64,000 nucleotides of DNA from Streptomyces sp. NBC_01268 (GCF_036240795.1 NZ_CP108454.1:3038001-3102000); one strand, 5' to 3'. Positions 24,335-35,163 are shown, counted from the stretch's first letter. Numbers and translations: made by a program. Notes: a model not told the origin generated them from the letters alone.

Positions 24335-27300
24335 TCACGCGCCCTCCCCCGAGCTCGTCCGGCCCGTGTAGAACGCCACCGTCAGGTCCTTCACCAGGGC
24401 CTTGCGCTCGTAGTCGTCCAGCTCCACCAGACCACGGGAGGTCAACCGGTGGACCACGTCGTCCACCGCGTCCACGACCGAGGTCAGCACGCTGTCACGG
24501 TGCTTCGCGTCGATCGCGGCGATGCGACGGCGCTGCATCGCGGCGGCGACCTCGGGGGCGTACTCGATCCGCGTCGGCTGCGCCGAGAACACGTCGATCC
24601 CCACCGGCGCGCACTCCGCCGAGAGCATCCGGGTCAGCGCCTCGCCGACGGCCTCCGCGTCGCGCAGGGTCGGCGCGTCCTCGTGGAACGCGTCCGCCGG
24701 GAGCTGCGAGAGGACCCGGGCCATCGCCGCCTCCACCTGCTCCCGCAGGTACTCCTCGTGCCGGGCCACGCCCAGCGCGGCGCGGACCGTGTCCCGGATC
24801 CGCCACACGACCAGGACGACGACGTCCAGGGCCGTGCCCTTCGCGTCCACCGCGGGCAGCGGCTCGCTGCGCCAGTGCCGCAGGCGCACGTCCACCCGGC
24901 GGCGCTTGAGCAGGGGGCTCACCCAGAGCAGCCCGGTCCGGCGGACGGTCCCCCGGTAGTCGCCGAACAGCGTCAGGACCAGGGCGTAGCCGACCCGGCC
25001 GCGGCCGAGGCCACCGAGGAAGAACAGGGCCGCGAGGACCCCGAGCGCGAGCAGGCCCCACTGGCCGAGCGGGATCCCGTCGTACGGGCGCGAGGGCAGC
25101 CGCAGCATCCGCGCGGCCTCCTCGGGCACGACCCCCGCCCACCACACGACCGCCGCGCACCCCACCAGCGCGAACGCCCCGCCGGCCACCCCGACCCACC
25201 CCGGCAGCACCGGTCCCGGCCGCTCCACCAGCTTCGGATCGGCGGTCGGCGCGGGCCGCGCGGGCGTCCGGGCGGGAGCGGGGATCGCCCCCTTCCCCTT
25301 CTTCCGCACCGGCACGTTGGGCTTCGGCACGGGAACGGTGGCAGGCCCTCCGTCGTCACTCCCGTCACCCCCGCCCGCGTCCGGCTCCTCCCGGAACAGC
25401 AGGTGCACCGGGATGGACCCGGTCGTCTCCGCCCCGATGACGTTGCGACGCCGGGTGCCGGACGTACGGGACGGGGCGGCCACCGGGCCCGCCCCCGGGA
25501 CGGACGGCGAGGTCGCCGCGGCCCCCGACACGGAAGCGGCCACCGGCACGGCGACGGACTGGACCCGCACCCCGGCGATCCAGCCGAAGTCGCCGGAGCC
25601 GCCGGGGGCGGCCCCGGCGCGAGGAGCGCCCGGAGTCACCGCTGCGGCGGCGGACGGGGAGACGGCCGAACCGCCCGCGCGCGTCTCCACGGTGGCGGGC
25701 GCCTGAGCCGAACCGCCCGTGTCCGCCACCGCTGAGGCGGACCGACCGGGCGGGGCACCGGCGGCGGGCCGCTCCGGCGCCGACGCGCGGCCGGACCTGG
25801 CGTCCACGGTCACCGGCCCGGAGGGCGAAGCGGGCTGCGCCTGCGGCGCGGCGGGCGCGGACGTACGGTCGGGGGTCGACGTGCCGTTCCGGCCGCCGGA
25901 CGCGGGCGCCGGGGTCGGCTGGGCCGAGCGGACGGGCGCGGGCGCGGCGGGCTGCGCCGCCGGGGACCCGGCACCGGGCGCGGGGGGCGGAGCCGCCTGC
26001 GAGGAGCCGGCGGGCGAGGGAGCCTGCGGCGCAGCAGCACCTGCGGGAGCCGGCGGCCGGGCCGCCGAGAGCCCGACACCCGGCGCGGCGACCGGAGTCG
26101 GCTGCGCCGAGCGGACCGGCGCGGGAGCCGTGGGCCGCGCCGCCGAAGGCCCCGCGCCGGGCCGGGCCGCCTGGGACGCCGCTGCTGCGGCGGGCGTCGC
26201 CGGCGCCGCGTGCGGCGCGCCGGCGCCCGCCGGAGTGGTGCGCTGCGCCGCGGGCGTCGCGGCTGCGGTCGCGGGCTGGGCCGACGAGAGTCCGATGCTG
26301 GGCAGGCTGCCGCGCGTGCCCGCCCCGGCGGACGGCGCCGACGGGGCACCGGGCAGACCGGTACCCGGGGCAGTCCCGACACCCCGGTCCTGCCCGGCCG
26401 CCTGCGGCGGGGCGGAGCCGGCGGGCGTGGGCGCCACCGGAGACGTCGGGGTCGTGCGACCTGGGGCGGCCGATCCGGCGGCCCGGGGCTCCGTCGGCGA
26501 CATCGGGCGGTCGAGGCCCGGGACCGCCGGTCCTGCGGGCGGCTGCGCGAGGCCGGGACGGGCGGATCCGGCCGCCGTGGCAACCGCACCCGCGCCCGCA
26601 TCGGACGCGGCACCGCCGGACGCGGCACCGTCGAACGCGGCACCGTCGGGCGTGCCCACGGTCGGTGTCGCCGGCCGTGCGAGGCCGGTCCCGCCGGCAT
26701 CCCGCTCCAGTCGGACCGGCTGCGGCCGGTCGAGGGGGCCGGTCCGCTGCTGCTCAGCCGTCCTCGGCGACCCGTCGCGGGTCACGGGACGGGTCGCCGA
26801 GGCCCGGTCCTCCCACACCTGCCCCAGGCTCGCGGCCTCGCCCCCCGGGCCTGCCGCCCTGGAGCCGTCACCCGCCACCGGGGCCACCGCCCTGGACCCT
26901 TCACCCGCCACCGGGGCCACCGCTCGGGACCCTTCACCCGCCACCGGGCCGGCCGCGCTGGGCCCGTCACCCATCACCGGCCCCGCCGCCCTGGACCCGC
27001 CACCCGCCACCGGGGCCACCGCCCCGGACCCATCCCCCGCCACCGGCCCCACCGCCCCGGACCCGTCGCCCTCGACCGGCCCCGCACCCGCGGGCCGGCC
27101 CTCGCGCGCCTGGGTGGCGTCCGCCTTCCCGGCTCCGTCGGGAGGCTCGGTGGCGGCCCGGTCGGCGAGGTCGGGAGTCGTGGCGGAGGCGGCCGGCACG
27201 GTGGACGTGCCGGGGTTGTCCGTCGTGCCCGCGAGCGGTCCCTCCCCGGGCGCCGTGCCCGGGGGCTCGCTCGGGGGCTCGCCCGGGGTGGCGGTCGCCG

Positions 27301-27451
27301 GGGGTGCGTCCGCGGCGGGCGGCATCGGTCCGCCCGCCCCCGGCGGCCCCGCGGGGCGTAGGCGGCCGTCGGTGAGGCGGCGGGCCGTGCGGGCCGCGTC
27401 TCGGGTGGCGGCCGGGCCGGAGTCCGGGGGGTTCGGGGTCGATGCCGTCAT
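24335..27451 (-). CDS. Large SPFH/band-7 protein with Ala/Pro-rich N-terminus
   Basis: Protein of 1038 residues. The first about 700 are disordered Ala/Pro/Gly/Thr sequence that includes seven 11-residue repeats (type PVAGDGSRAVG). About 765-830 hold two or three membrane helices (VGVAGGAFALVGCAAVVWWAG, LLALGVLAALFFLGG). The C-terminal 230 residues are an SPFH domain (DYRGTVRRTGLLWVSPLL, LDVVVLVVWRIRDTVRAALG, the helix REQVEAAMARVLSQLP, and the AAMQRRRIAAIDAKHRDSVL coiled coil). Such proteins scaffold membrane microdomains. ATG 27451 follows GAGGTGG and lies 24 bp after the peptidoglycan hydrolase stop, so the two form an operon and may act together at the envelope. Confidence 0.85.
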   Translation of the reverse strand: MTASTPNPPDSGPAATRDAARTARRLTDGRLRPAGPPGAGGPMPPAADAPPATATPGEPPSEPPGTAPGEGPLAGTTDNPGTSTVPAASATTPDLADRAATEPPDGAGKADATQAREGRPAGAGPVEGDGSGAVGPVAGDGSGAVAPVAGGGSRAAGPVMGDGPSAAGPVAGEGSRAVAPVAGEGSRAVAPVAGDGSRAAGPGGEAASLGQVWEDRASATRPVTRDGSPRTAEQQRTGPLDRPQPVRLERDAGGTGLARPATPTVGTPDGAAFDGAASGGAASDAGAGAVATAAGSARPGLAQPPAGPAVPGLDRPMSPTEPRAAGSAAPGRTTPTSPVAPTPAGSAPPQAAGQDRGVGTAPGTGLPGAPSAPSAGAGTRGSLPSIGLSSAQPATAAATPAAQRTTPAGAGAPHAAPATPAAAAASQAARPGAGPSAARPTAPAPVRSAQPTPVAAPGVGLSAARPPAPAGAAAPQAPSPAGSSQAAPPPAPGAGSPAAQPAAPAPVRSAQPTPAPASGGRNGTSTPDRTSAPAAPQAQPASPSGPVTVDARSGRASAPERPAAGAPPGRSASAVADTGGSAQAPATVETRAGGSAVSPSAAAAVTPGAPRAGAAPGGSGDFGWIAGVRVQSVAVPVAASVSGAAATSPSVPGAGPVAAPSRTSGTRRRNVIGAETTGSIPVHLLFREEPDAGGGDGSDDGGPATVPVPKPNVPVRKKGKGAIPAPARTPARPAPTADPKLVERPGPVLPGWVGVAGGAFALVGCAAVVWWAGVVPEEAARMLRLPSRPYDGIPLGQWGLLALGVLAALFFLGGLGRGRVGYALVLTLFGDYRGTVRRTGLLWVSPLLKRRRVDVRLRHWRSEPLPAVDAKGTALDVVVLVVWRIRDTVRAALGVARHEEYLREQVEAAMARVLSQLPADAFHEDAPTLRDAEAVGEALTRMLSAECAPVGIDVFSAQPTRIEYAPEVAAAMQRRRIAAIDAKHRDSVLTSVVDAVDDVVHRLTSRGLVELDDYERKALVKDLTVAFYTGRTSSGEGA
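26866..27085 (-). repeat. 33-bp tandem repeat inside the SPFH gene, about seven units
   Basis: Encodes seven 11-residue units of the type PVAGDGSRAVG. Third positions vary somewhat between units while the reading frame is kept. Likely prone to copy-number change. Confidence 0.85.
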
Positions 27452-27475
27452 TCGGTCCACCTCATGCTCTCGGGG

Positions 27476-28861
27476 TCATCGGAACAAGCGCCGCCAGGTC
27501 TCCGGGCCCGGGTAGCCGTCGGCGGCGCCGCCGCGCCAGCCCTGGGCCTTCTGGAAGGCCTCGACATTGCGACGGTCCGCTTCCGTCCACCGCGGACCGG
27601 GGCCCGACGCGTAGTGCTTGCCGAAGCCCCGCTTCATCAGTTGTTTGCCCAGCTTCTCCACATATGCGTTGGATTGGCCCGGACGGAAGTAGCCACGCCC
27701 GGGGAACCCGTTCGCAGTTGCGCTCGACCCGCCCGAACCACTCGAACCGCCGATGTCCTTGCCCAGTCCGGACACCAGCAGCGTCCAGGTCCGCGGGCCC
27801 GGCAGGCCGTCCGCCGCGCCGCCCTTCCAGCCCTGGGCCTGCTGGAAGGCCTGGGTCGCCCGGCGGTCGGCCTCGCCCCAGCGGGGGCCGGGCCCCTGGG
27901 CGTAGAACCTCTTGCCGCCGCGCTCGACGAGCAGCTTCCCGAGCTGCGTGACGTACGCGTTGTTCGCGCCGGTGCCGAAGCTGGCGGTGCCGGGGAAGGG
28001 CGTCGCCGCGGCGCCGGAGCCGGCGTTCCCGCTGCCGCCGCTGACCACGCCCTTGTAGCGGTAGGCGAGGTAGCGGTCGGAGTTCTCCCAGTACGCGAGC
28101 GGGGTCGCCTGCTTCCGCGTGCGCGGTTTGGTCTGCTCGTACGCGATGTACGAGGTGTGGGTGTAGTCCGTCCACCCGCCGAAGATCGTCACGTGCGAGC
28201 CGCGCGTCGGGTCGGCCGGGTTGTGGAAGAGGAGGATGTCTCCGGGCTGGAGCTCCGTGCGGTCGACGCGGTCGGCGAAGCGGTCGAGGCTGCCGGTCCA
28301 CTCGTTGCTGCGCAGGTTCCAGGCCATGGAGATGTAGCCGGAGCAGTCCTGGCGGTAACCGTCGCTCCAGTACCTGTCCATCGAGTACGGGACCTGCGCC
28401 GCCACCCAGGTCTTCGCGCGGTTGATGATGTCGGCCCTGGTCGTCTTCCGCAGGGCGGTGGTGGAGATCTGACTGGTCGTCGGGGTCGCGTCCGGGGACG
28501 GTGCCGAGCCGGGGCCGGGGGCGCCGTGCAGCGGCCCGGCGCCGCCCTGGGGGGTCTCGGGGCCGGGGCCCGTCGCACGGTCCTCCGCCGCCGGCCGGGC
28601 GAGGACGGCCGGGTCCGCCGCCACGGCTCCGGAGCCGGACGCGTCGGACTCCGTCAGCACGTCCGCGACGCCCGTGCCCGCGCCGCCCATGACCACCCCC
28701 GCCGCCGTCACGAGGACCAGCGCGCGACGGGCGCCGTGCGCGGCCGGGTGGCCGCCCGCCCGCACGGGGAGCCCCAGGGCGAGGTCGCGCCGCTGCCGGG
28801 CGCAGCCCGCGCAGCCGCAGTCCGACGCGGGTTCGATTTCTTCGAAGACCGGCACACTCAT
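27476..28861 (-). CDS. NlpC/P60-like peptidoglycan hydrolase with two peptidoglycan-binding repeats
   Basis: Protein of 461 residues. The N-terminus has CGCAGC within a basic region and one membrane helix (about 46-66), so it is anchored rather than secreted. The catalytic domain (about 140-270) has Cys173 in QDCSGYISMAW and His223 in GSHVTIFGG. Two repeats of about 80 residues follow, each with AYVxxLGKxL, GPGPRWxEADRR and FQxAQGWxGGAADGxPGPxTW, typical of Streptomyces peptidoglycan-binding repeats. ATG 28861 follows GGAGGGG. It is the first gene of a two-gene operon with the SPFH protein. Confidence 0.9.
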   Translation of the reverse strand: MSVPVFEEIEPASDCGCAGCARQRRDLALGLPVRAGGHPAAHGARRALVLVTAAGVVMGGAGTGVADVLTESDASGSGAVAADPAVLARPAAEDRATGPGPETPQGGAGPLHGAPGPGSAPSPDATPTTSQISTTALRKTTRADIINRAKTWVAAQVPYSMDRYWSDGYRQDCSGYISMAWNLRSNEWTGSLDRFADRVDRTELQPGDILLFHNPADPTRGSHVTIFGGWTDYTHTSYIAYEQTKPRTRKQATPLAYWENSDRYLAYRYKGVVSGGSGNAGSGAAATPFPGTASFGTGANNAYVTQLGKLLVERGGKRFYAQGPGPRWGEADRRATQAFQQAQGWKGGAADGLPGPRTWTLLVSGLGKDIGGSSGSGGSSATANGFPGRGYFRPGQSNAYVEKLGKQLMKRGFGKHYASGPGPRWTEADRRNVEAFQKAQGWRGGAADGYPGPETWRRLFR

Positions 28862-29045
28862 GCGTTCCCCTCCACACTCGTCAAGATCTTTTGGCGCTCC
28901 TGCACGGGCGCCAGTGTCTCAACTGTCTGGACAAATCGCATTTTGACGGATCGAAGGCTGGATACGACCATCCGACAGGCCGGGCGGGGGTCGTCAATGG
29001 TCAGGAGCAGGGTCAGGGGTCCTGTAGAGTTATCGATGTCAGCAG

Positions 29046-29119
29046 GCGCCGCTAGCTCAGTTGGTTAGAGCAGCTGACTCTTAATCAGCGGGTCCGGGGT
29101 TCGAGTCCCTGGCGGCGCA
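29046..29119 (+). tRNA. tRNA-Lys (anticodon CUU), copy 3
   Basis: Identical 74-nt sequence to the copies at 11500 and 19592. A -10-like TAGAGT (29025-29030) again ends 15 bp upstream. The downstream sequence differs from the other copies right after the discriminator base (CGCGAAG instead of CCGACAG). Confidence 0.97.
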
Positions 29120-29126
29120 CGCGAAG

Positions 29127-29162
29127 ACTGAGGCCCTTCACCGGACGGTGAAGGGCCTCAGT
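29127..29162 (+). terminator. Terminator after tRNA-Lys copy 3
   Basis: A perfect long stem ACTGAGGCCCTTCACC / GGTGAAGGGCCTCAGT with a short loop, followed by CGTATGTG. It starts 8 bp after the tRNA. Confidence 0.88.
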
Positions 29163-29340
29163 CGTATGTGCGTGTCGTCCGGAGTCTGGGCCCCGGGTGG
29201 ACGGGGCCTCTACAGTGAGCGGAAACCCCGACCTCCCGCGGTGGCGCCGGGCTCCTCCCGCGGCCCGTGAGCCCGCGGTCGAGGGCCGGTCCGGCCGGCG
29301 GCCGGCGGGAACCGGTCCGCCGGCCGGTGCCCGGTCGGCG

Positions 29341-29991
29341 TCACCCCCGGCCGCCCCGTACCGCCGTCAGGTACGCCGAGACCACGACGTTCGCGGTGTA
29401 CGCGCCCGCCTCGCGGTCGAAGGTGCCGCCGCAGGTGATCAGGCGCAGCTCGGCCCGGTCCGCCCGGCGCTGCCCGTACGCCTTCCGGGGGTCGAAGCCC
29501 TCCCGGTCGAGGACCTGGACGTCCTCGATGGTGAATTCGGCGACGCTGCCGTCCGAACGGGTGACGTCGACGGTGGCGCCGGGGCGGGCCGCGCTCAGGC
29601 CGTAGAAGACGGCGGGGCGGGTCTCGGTGTCGACGTGGCCGACGAAGAGCGCGGCGCCCGAGGCGCCGGGCCGGGTGCCCGACCCGTACCAGCCGACCGT
29701 GTGCGGCATCTCGAACGGCGGCGGGTCGATCGCCCCCTCGCGGTCGAGTCCGCGGGCCACGACGGGGGCGGTGATCCCGACCGAGGGGATCTCGACCCGG
29801 CGCGGCTCGGCGGGCTCCACCGGGGTGTGCGCCGGGGGCAGCGGCAGTCCGAGGGGGCGCCCGACGGCGGCGATGTCGCCGGTGGCGGGCGCCGGGACGG
29901 CGGGCCCGTCGGCGGCGTCCCGGCCCCAGAGCCACAGGCCGCACAGCAGCAGTGCCCAGGCCGCCCCGGTCAGCGCCCGCCCGGACGACAC
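29341..29991 (-). CDS. Class F sortase
   Basis: Transpeptidase of 216 residues that joins substrates to the cell envelope. The N-terminal anchor is RALTGAAWALLLCGLWLWG. The sortase domain (about 60-215) has the catalytic His in FVGHVDT and Cys in LRLITCGGTF. The position where class E enzymes carry the catalytic Arg (after Tyr, in YR) reads AYTANVVV here, so Arg must come from elsewhere or be missing; the alignment is by eye. GTG 29991 lies 4 bp after the stop of the upstream gene, so the two are coupled and the upstream protein is its likely substrate or partner. Confidence 0.87.
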   Translation of the reverse strand: MSSGRALTGAAWALLLCGLWLWGRDAADGPAVPAPATGDIAAVGRPLGLPLPPAHTPVEPAEPRRVEIPSVGITAPVVARGLDREGAIDPPPFEMPHTVGWYGSGTRPGASGAALFVGHVDTETRPAVFYGLSAARPGATVDVTRSDGSVAEFTIEDVQVLDREGFDPRKAYGQRRADRAELRLITCGGTFDREAGAYTANVVVSAYLTAVRGGRG

Positions 29992-29995
29992 GCGG

Positions 29996-30619
29996 TCAGT
30001 CCGCGCCGGGGCCCGCGCCCGCACCGCGGCGGCGGGCGCTGCGGAAGGCGACGGACACGGCGGCGACGGCGGCCAGGCCGAGGCCCAGGAGGGTGTACGG
30101 CGTCCCCAGGCCCTCCTCGCCGGCGGTCTGCGCCACGCCCGGTGCCGCGGGGGCGGCGAAGGCGGCCGCGCCACCGCCGCCGGCCCGGACCGGGGCGATC
30201 GGGGACGGGTGGTGGGTGGGCTGGTGAGTGGGCTGGTGGGTGGGCTGGTGAGTCGGCTGCTCGTGCCGCTTGACCTGCACGGTTCCGACGTCGGGGTGGT
30301 CGTGGCCGTCACAGGTCACGCTGACCTTGTACGTGCCCTCGTCGAGACCCGACTTGAGGGTGGTGTCGCCGAACAGCGGGTTCTTCCCGCCGTCCCGGCC
30401 GGTGAGCTCCGCCTCCGCGACGAACGCCTGGGACCTGGCGGCGCCGGTGGTGCCCTTGCAGCCGGTGACGCGGATGTCGACGTCGGCTCCGGGGCGGGCG
30501 CTGGAAGGGGTGACGGTGGCCTGGACCCCGTCGTGGGCCAGGGCGGTGCCCGCCGTGGGCGCGAGCACCAGAACCAGAGCCGCCCCTGCGGCACGGAGAG
30601 CGATGGGACCTGAACGCAT
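29996..30619 (-). CDS. Secreted surface protein with C-terminal anchor, sortase partner
   Basis: Protein of 207 residues. Signal peptide: MRSGPIALRAAGAALVLVL...ALA (about 1-28). An Ig-like domain with one disulfide pair (GCKG, SVTCDG) covers about 30-115. A His/Pro/Thr repeat (PTHQ repeated) follows, then a tail with GTPYTLLGLGLAAVAAVSVAF and RSARRR. This has the layout of a sorted protein, but no LPxTG or LAxTG is visible; EEGLGTP occupies its place. ATG 30619 follows AGGAGG. The coupled class F sortase downstream suggests a functional pair. Confidence 0.83.
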   Translation of the reverse strand: MRSGPIALRAAGAALVLVLAPTAGTALAHDGVQATVTPSSARPGADVDIRVTGCKGTTGAARSQAFVAEAELTGRDGGKNPLFGDTTLKSGLDEGTYKVSVTCDGHDHPDVGTVQVKRHEQPTHQPTHQPTHQPTHHPSPIAPVRAGGGGAAAFAAPAAPGVAQTAGEEGLGTPYTLLGLGLAAVAAVSVAFRSARRRGAGAGPGAD

Positions 30620-30705
30620 GGTGACCTCCTGATACTGGCAGGGTCACCCGGTTCGGGCCGTTCCGCATCCGCAGGGGTCGGCCGGGGGGACGTGGGACCG
30701 GGTGG

Positions 30706-31485
30706 TCAGATGCGCTCGACGAGGTCCGCGATCGACTTGACGACCTTGGACGGGCGGAACGGGAAGCGGTCGATCTCCGCCTGCGTGGTCAGACCGGTCA
30801 GCACCAGGAAGGTCTGCATGCCCGCCTCCAGACCGGCCAGGATGTCGGTGTCCATCCGGTCGCCGATCATCGCGCTGGACTCGGAGTGGGCGCCGATGGC
30901 GTTCAGGCCGGTGCGCATCATCAGCGGGTTCGGCTTGCCCGCGAAGTACGGCTCCTTGCCCGTCGCCTTGGTGATCAGCGCGGCGACCGACCCGGTGGCG
31001 GGCAGCGGCCCCTCCAGGGACGGCCCGGTCTCGTCCGGGTTGGTGCAGATGAAGCGGGCGCCGGCGTTGATCAGCCGGACCGCCTTCGTCATCGCCTCGA
31101 AGGAGTACGTGCGGGTCTCGCCGAGGACCACGTAGTCCGGGTCGTGGTCGGTGAGCACGTAGCCGATGTCGTGCAGCGCCGTGGTGAGGCCGGCCTCGCC
31201 GATGACGTACGCGGTGCCGCCGGGGCGCTGGTCGTCCAGGAACTTCGCGGTGGCGAGCGCCGAGGTCCAGATGTTCTCGACGGGGACCTCCAGGCCCATG
31301 CGGGCCAGGCGGGCGTGCAGGTCGCGCGCGGTGTAGATCGAGTTGTTGGTGAGCACCAGGAAGGGCTTGCCGGTGTCCCGCAGCTTCGTGATGAACGCGT
31401 CGGCGCCGGGGATGGGCACGCCCTCGTGGATGAGGACGCCGTCCATGTCGGTGAGCCAGGATTCGATCGGCTTGCGTTCTGCCAT
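30706..31485 (-). CDS. HAD-IIA family sugar/nucleotide phosphatase (NagD-like)
   Basis: Protein of 259 residues. HAD motif I is WLTDMDGVL (nucleophile Asp in DxD), motif II LTNN, motif III Lys in YFAGKPNP and motif IV MIGDRMDTD. The C2-type cap between motifs II and III marks the HAD-IIA group (NagD, p-nitrophenyl phosphatase-like). The substrate is unknown. It follows the phosphodiesterase gene on the same strand, so the two could be co-transcribed (82 bp apart). ATG 31485 has GGAGT upstream. Confidence 0.92.
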   Translation of the reverse strand: MAERKPIESWLTDMDGVLIHEGVPIPGADAFITKLRDTGKPFLVLTNNSIYTARDLHARLARMGLEVPVENIWTSALATAKFLDDQRPGGTAYVIGEAGLTTALHDIGYVLTDHDPDYVVLGETRTYSFEAMTKAVRLINAGARFICTNPDETGPSLEGPLPATGSVAALITKATGKEPYFAGKPNPLMMRTGLNAIGAHSESSAMIGDRMDTDILAGLEAGMQTFLVLTGLTTQAEIDRFPFRPSKVVKSIADLVERI

Positions 31486-31567
31486 GGGTGCGGGACTCCT
31501 GCCGTACAAGACTTTCCGGTGTACTGGGGGCGACGCGACAGCGCTGTGGCGACGCCCCCAGCCTAGG

Positions 31568-33139
<1,572 letters not shown>

Positions 33140-33179
33140 GTCGGGAGTCCTCCATGATCGGGGGCGACTGGCGGCACAC

Positions 33180-33207
33180 CAACGCCCCTGATTCCTCAGG
33201 GGCGTTG
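33180..33207. terminator. Hairpin after the phosphonate operon
   Basis: A perfect 12-bp stem CAACGCCCCTGA / TCAGGGGCGTTG with a 4-base loop. It lies 77 bp beyond the binding-protein stop on the minus strand and before the phosphodiesterase start. No T-tract. Confidence 0.75.
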
Positions 33208-33283
33208 CGCGATCTGGCTGTGGTCCGTACCCGTTATCTTTCCGCGATACTTCTTCGGGACGGAAGAGGCGTGCGGTGAACTC

Positions 33284-34351
33284 TCAGCTGCCCGTGGCGG
33301 TCTTCCACGCGTCCACGTACGCGGTGAGGTTCTCGTCGATGTCGGCCCAGTCCGGCTCGAAGACCTCGACGCCGTTCATCAGCTCGGCCAGCTCGATGGC
33401 GTTGGCGTCGGTGGGCTTGACGTCCTGGCGGGCCGGGAAGCCGCCGCCGATGGCGCTGACCTCGCGCTGGGCCCGCTCGCCGAGCATGAAGTCGAGCAGC
33501 TTCTTGCCGTTCTCGCCGTGCGGGGCCTTGGCGACCAGACCGGCGGCGTACGGCAGGGCGAAGGTGGTCGGCTTGCCGCCGTCCTTGGCCGGGAACCAGA
33601 TGTCCAGGTTCGGCATGGTCCTGGCCTGGGCGAAGTTCATCTGGACGTCGCCGTTGGCGACCAGGATCTCGCCCTTGTCGACCTTCGGGGCCAGCTTGGA
33701 GGTGGAGGAGGACGGGCCGACGTTGTTGGCCTGCAGCTTCTTCAGGTACGCCATGGCGGGCTCCTGGCCGCCGAAGTCGTGCAGGGCCTTGATGAGCACG
33801 GCGGTGCCGTCGCCCGCGACGCCCGGGGTGGAGTACTGGACCTTGTCCTTGAACTTCGGGTCCAGCAGCTCCTCCCAGGTCTTCGGGGCGGGGTTCGCCT
33901 GCTTCTTGTTGCGGATGAAGCCGAAGTAGTTGTTGACGACGGAGGTCCACTTGCCGTCGTCGGCCTTGTCGGCGCCGCTGACCTGGTCGGAGCCCTTCGG
34001 CGCGTACGCCGCCAGCAGGCCCTTGGAGTCGGCCTGCTGGATGAAGGGCGGGAGGGTGACGAGGACGTCGGCCTGGGTGTTGCTCTTCTCGCGGGCGGCG
34101 CGCTGCACCATCTCGCCGGAGCCACCCTCGACGTACTTCACCTTGATGCCGGTCTCCTTCTCGAAATCCTCGAAGACCTTGTCGTACCAGCCGTCGCCCG
34201 CCTCGCCCTTGAGGCCGTCGGCGCTGTAGACGGTGACGACCTTCTCCTCGGCGGCCGCGGACGCGCCGTCGCAGGCGGTGAGGGTGGCGGCGAGGGCCAG
34301 GCAGCCGGTGACGGCGGCGATCGGCTTGACGTACGGGAAGGGGGTAAGCAT
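33284..34351 (-). CDS. Phosphonate (2-aminoethylphosphonate-type) ABC substrate-binding lipoprotein
   Basis: Protein of 355 residues. The lipobox is ALAATLTAC with Cys27 as the lipid site. The mature part is a type II periplasmic-binding fold of the iron/AEP family (VVTVYSADGLKGEAGDGWYDKVFEDFEKETG cut short here: VVTVYSADGLKGEAG, WTSVVNNYFGFIRNKK, SGADKADDGKW). It captures substrate outside the membrane for the two permeases and ATPase encoded just upstream. It is the last gene of the operon, 14 bp after the permease. AGGAGAG precedes ATG 34351. AEP specificity is inferred from the phosphonatase-like and FAD oxidase genes in the same operon. Confidence 0.87.
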   Translation of the reverse strand: MLTPFPYVKPIAAVTGCLALAATLTACDGASAAAEEKVVTVYSADGLKGEAGDGWYDKVFEDFEKETGIKVKYVEGGSGEMVQRAAREKSNTQADVLVTLPPFIQQADSKGLLAAYAPKGSDQVSGADKADDGKWTSVVNNYFGFIRNKKQANPAPKTWEELLDPKFKDKVQYSTPGVAGDGTAVLIKALHDFGGQEPAMAYLKKLQANNVGPSSSTSKLAPKVDKGEILVANGDVQMNFAQARTMPNLDIWFPAKDGGKPTTFALPYAAGLVAKAPHGENGKKLLDFMLGERAQREVSAIGGGFPARQDVKPTDANAIELAELMNGVEVFEPDWADIDENLTAYVDAWKTATGS

Positions 34352-34365
34352 GACGTCGTTCTCTC

Positions 34366-35163
34366 CTAGCGGTACGAGGCTTTGGTGCGGATACGGGAGA
34401 CGGCGAGCAGGACCAGCAGGGTCGCCGCCATGAGGACCACCGCGAGCGCGGAGCCCGTGAAGAGCGAACCGCGGTCGGTGGCCGTGAAGATGAGCACCGG
34501 CAGCGGCATCCAGTCCGGCGGGTAGAGCATCATCGTGGCGCTCAGCTCGCCCATGGAGAGGGCGAAGCAGAGCCCCGCCGCCGCGGTCAGCGACGGCAGC
34601 AGGAGCGGCAGCCGGACCCGGAGCAGGACGTACGAGGGGCGGGCGCCGAGGCTGGCCGCCGCCTGCTCGTAGACCGGGTCGAGCCGCAGGATGGCAGCGG
34701 AGACCGACTGGTGGGCGAACGCCGTGACAAGAACGGTGTGCGCGAGGATCACGATCCAGCGCGTGCCGTTCAGGAGCAGCGGCGGCTGCGAGAACGCGAC
34801 CAGGACCGCGAGCCCGACCACCACCGACGGCACGGCCACCGGCAGCACGAACAGGGCGTCGACGATCCGGCGCCCGCGCTTGCGGAGCGCGGCGGCCGCG
34901 AGTGCGGCCCAGGTGCCGGCGATCAGCGCGAACGCGCTTGCCGCGAGGGCCGTCACCAGACTGGTGGTGAGCGCCGTCAGCGACTCGCCGCGCACGGCGG
35001 CGGCGTAGTGCGCGGTGGTCGACCCGGAGGGGAAGGCGCCGGACCAGTGGGTGGAGAACGAGGCCGCGAGGATGACGAGGAGGGGCAGGGCGAAGAGCGG
35101 GACGAAGAGGACCGCGAAGAGGATCCAGACCGCCCACCTCCCGGTTCGGCTATGCACCAGCAC
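34366..35163 (-). CDS. ABC transporter permease (phosphonate uptake, second subunit)
   Basis: Protein of 265 residues with about six membrane helices and the permease EAA-type loop EQAAASLGARPSYVLLRVRLPLLLPSL that docks with the ATPase. Length and motif fit the PhnV/ThiP-like permease pair. It starts at GTG 35163, overlapping the first permease by 14 bp; GTG 35157 is an equal alternative. It should pair with the protein at 35150-36085 to form the channel. Confidence 0.88.
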   Translation of the reverse strand: MLVHSRTGRWAVWILFAVLFVPLFALPLLVILAASFSTHWSGAFPSGSTTAHYAAAVRGESLTALTTSLVTALAASAFALIAGTWAALAAAALRKRGRRIVDALFVLPVAVPSVVVGLAVLVAFSQPPLLLNGTRWIVILAHTVLVTAFAHQSVSAAILRLDPVYEQAAASLGARPSYVLLRVRLPLLLPSLTAAAGLCFALSMGELSATMMLYPPDWMPLPVLIFTATDRGSLFTGSALAVVLMAATLLVLLAVSRIRTKASYR

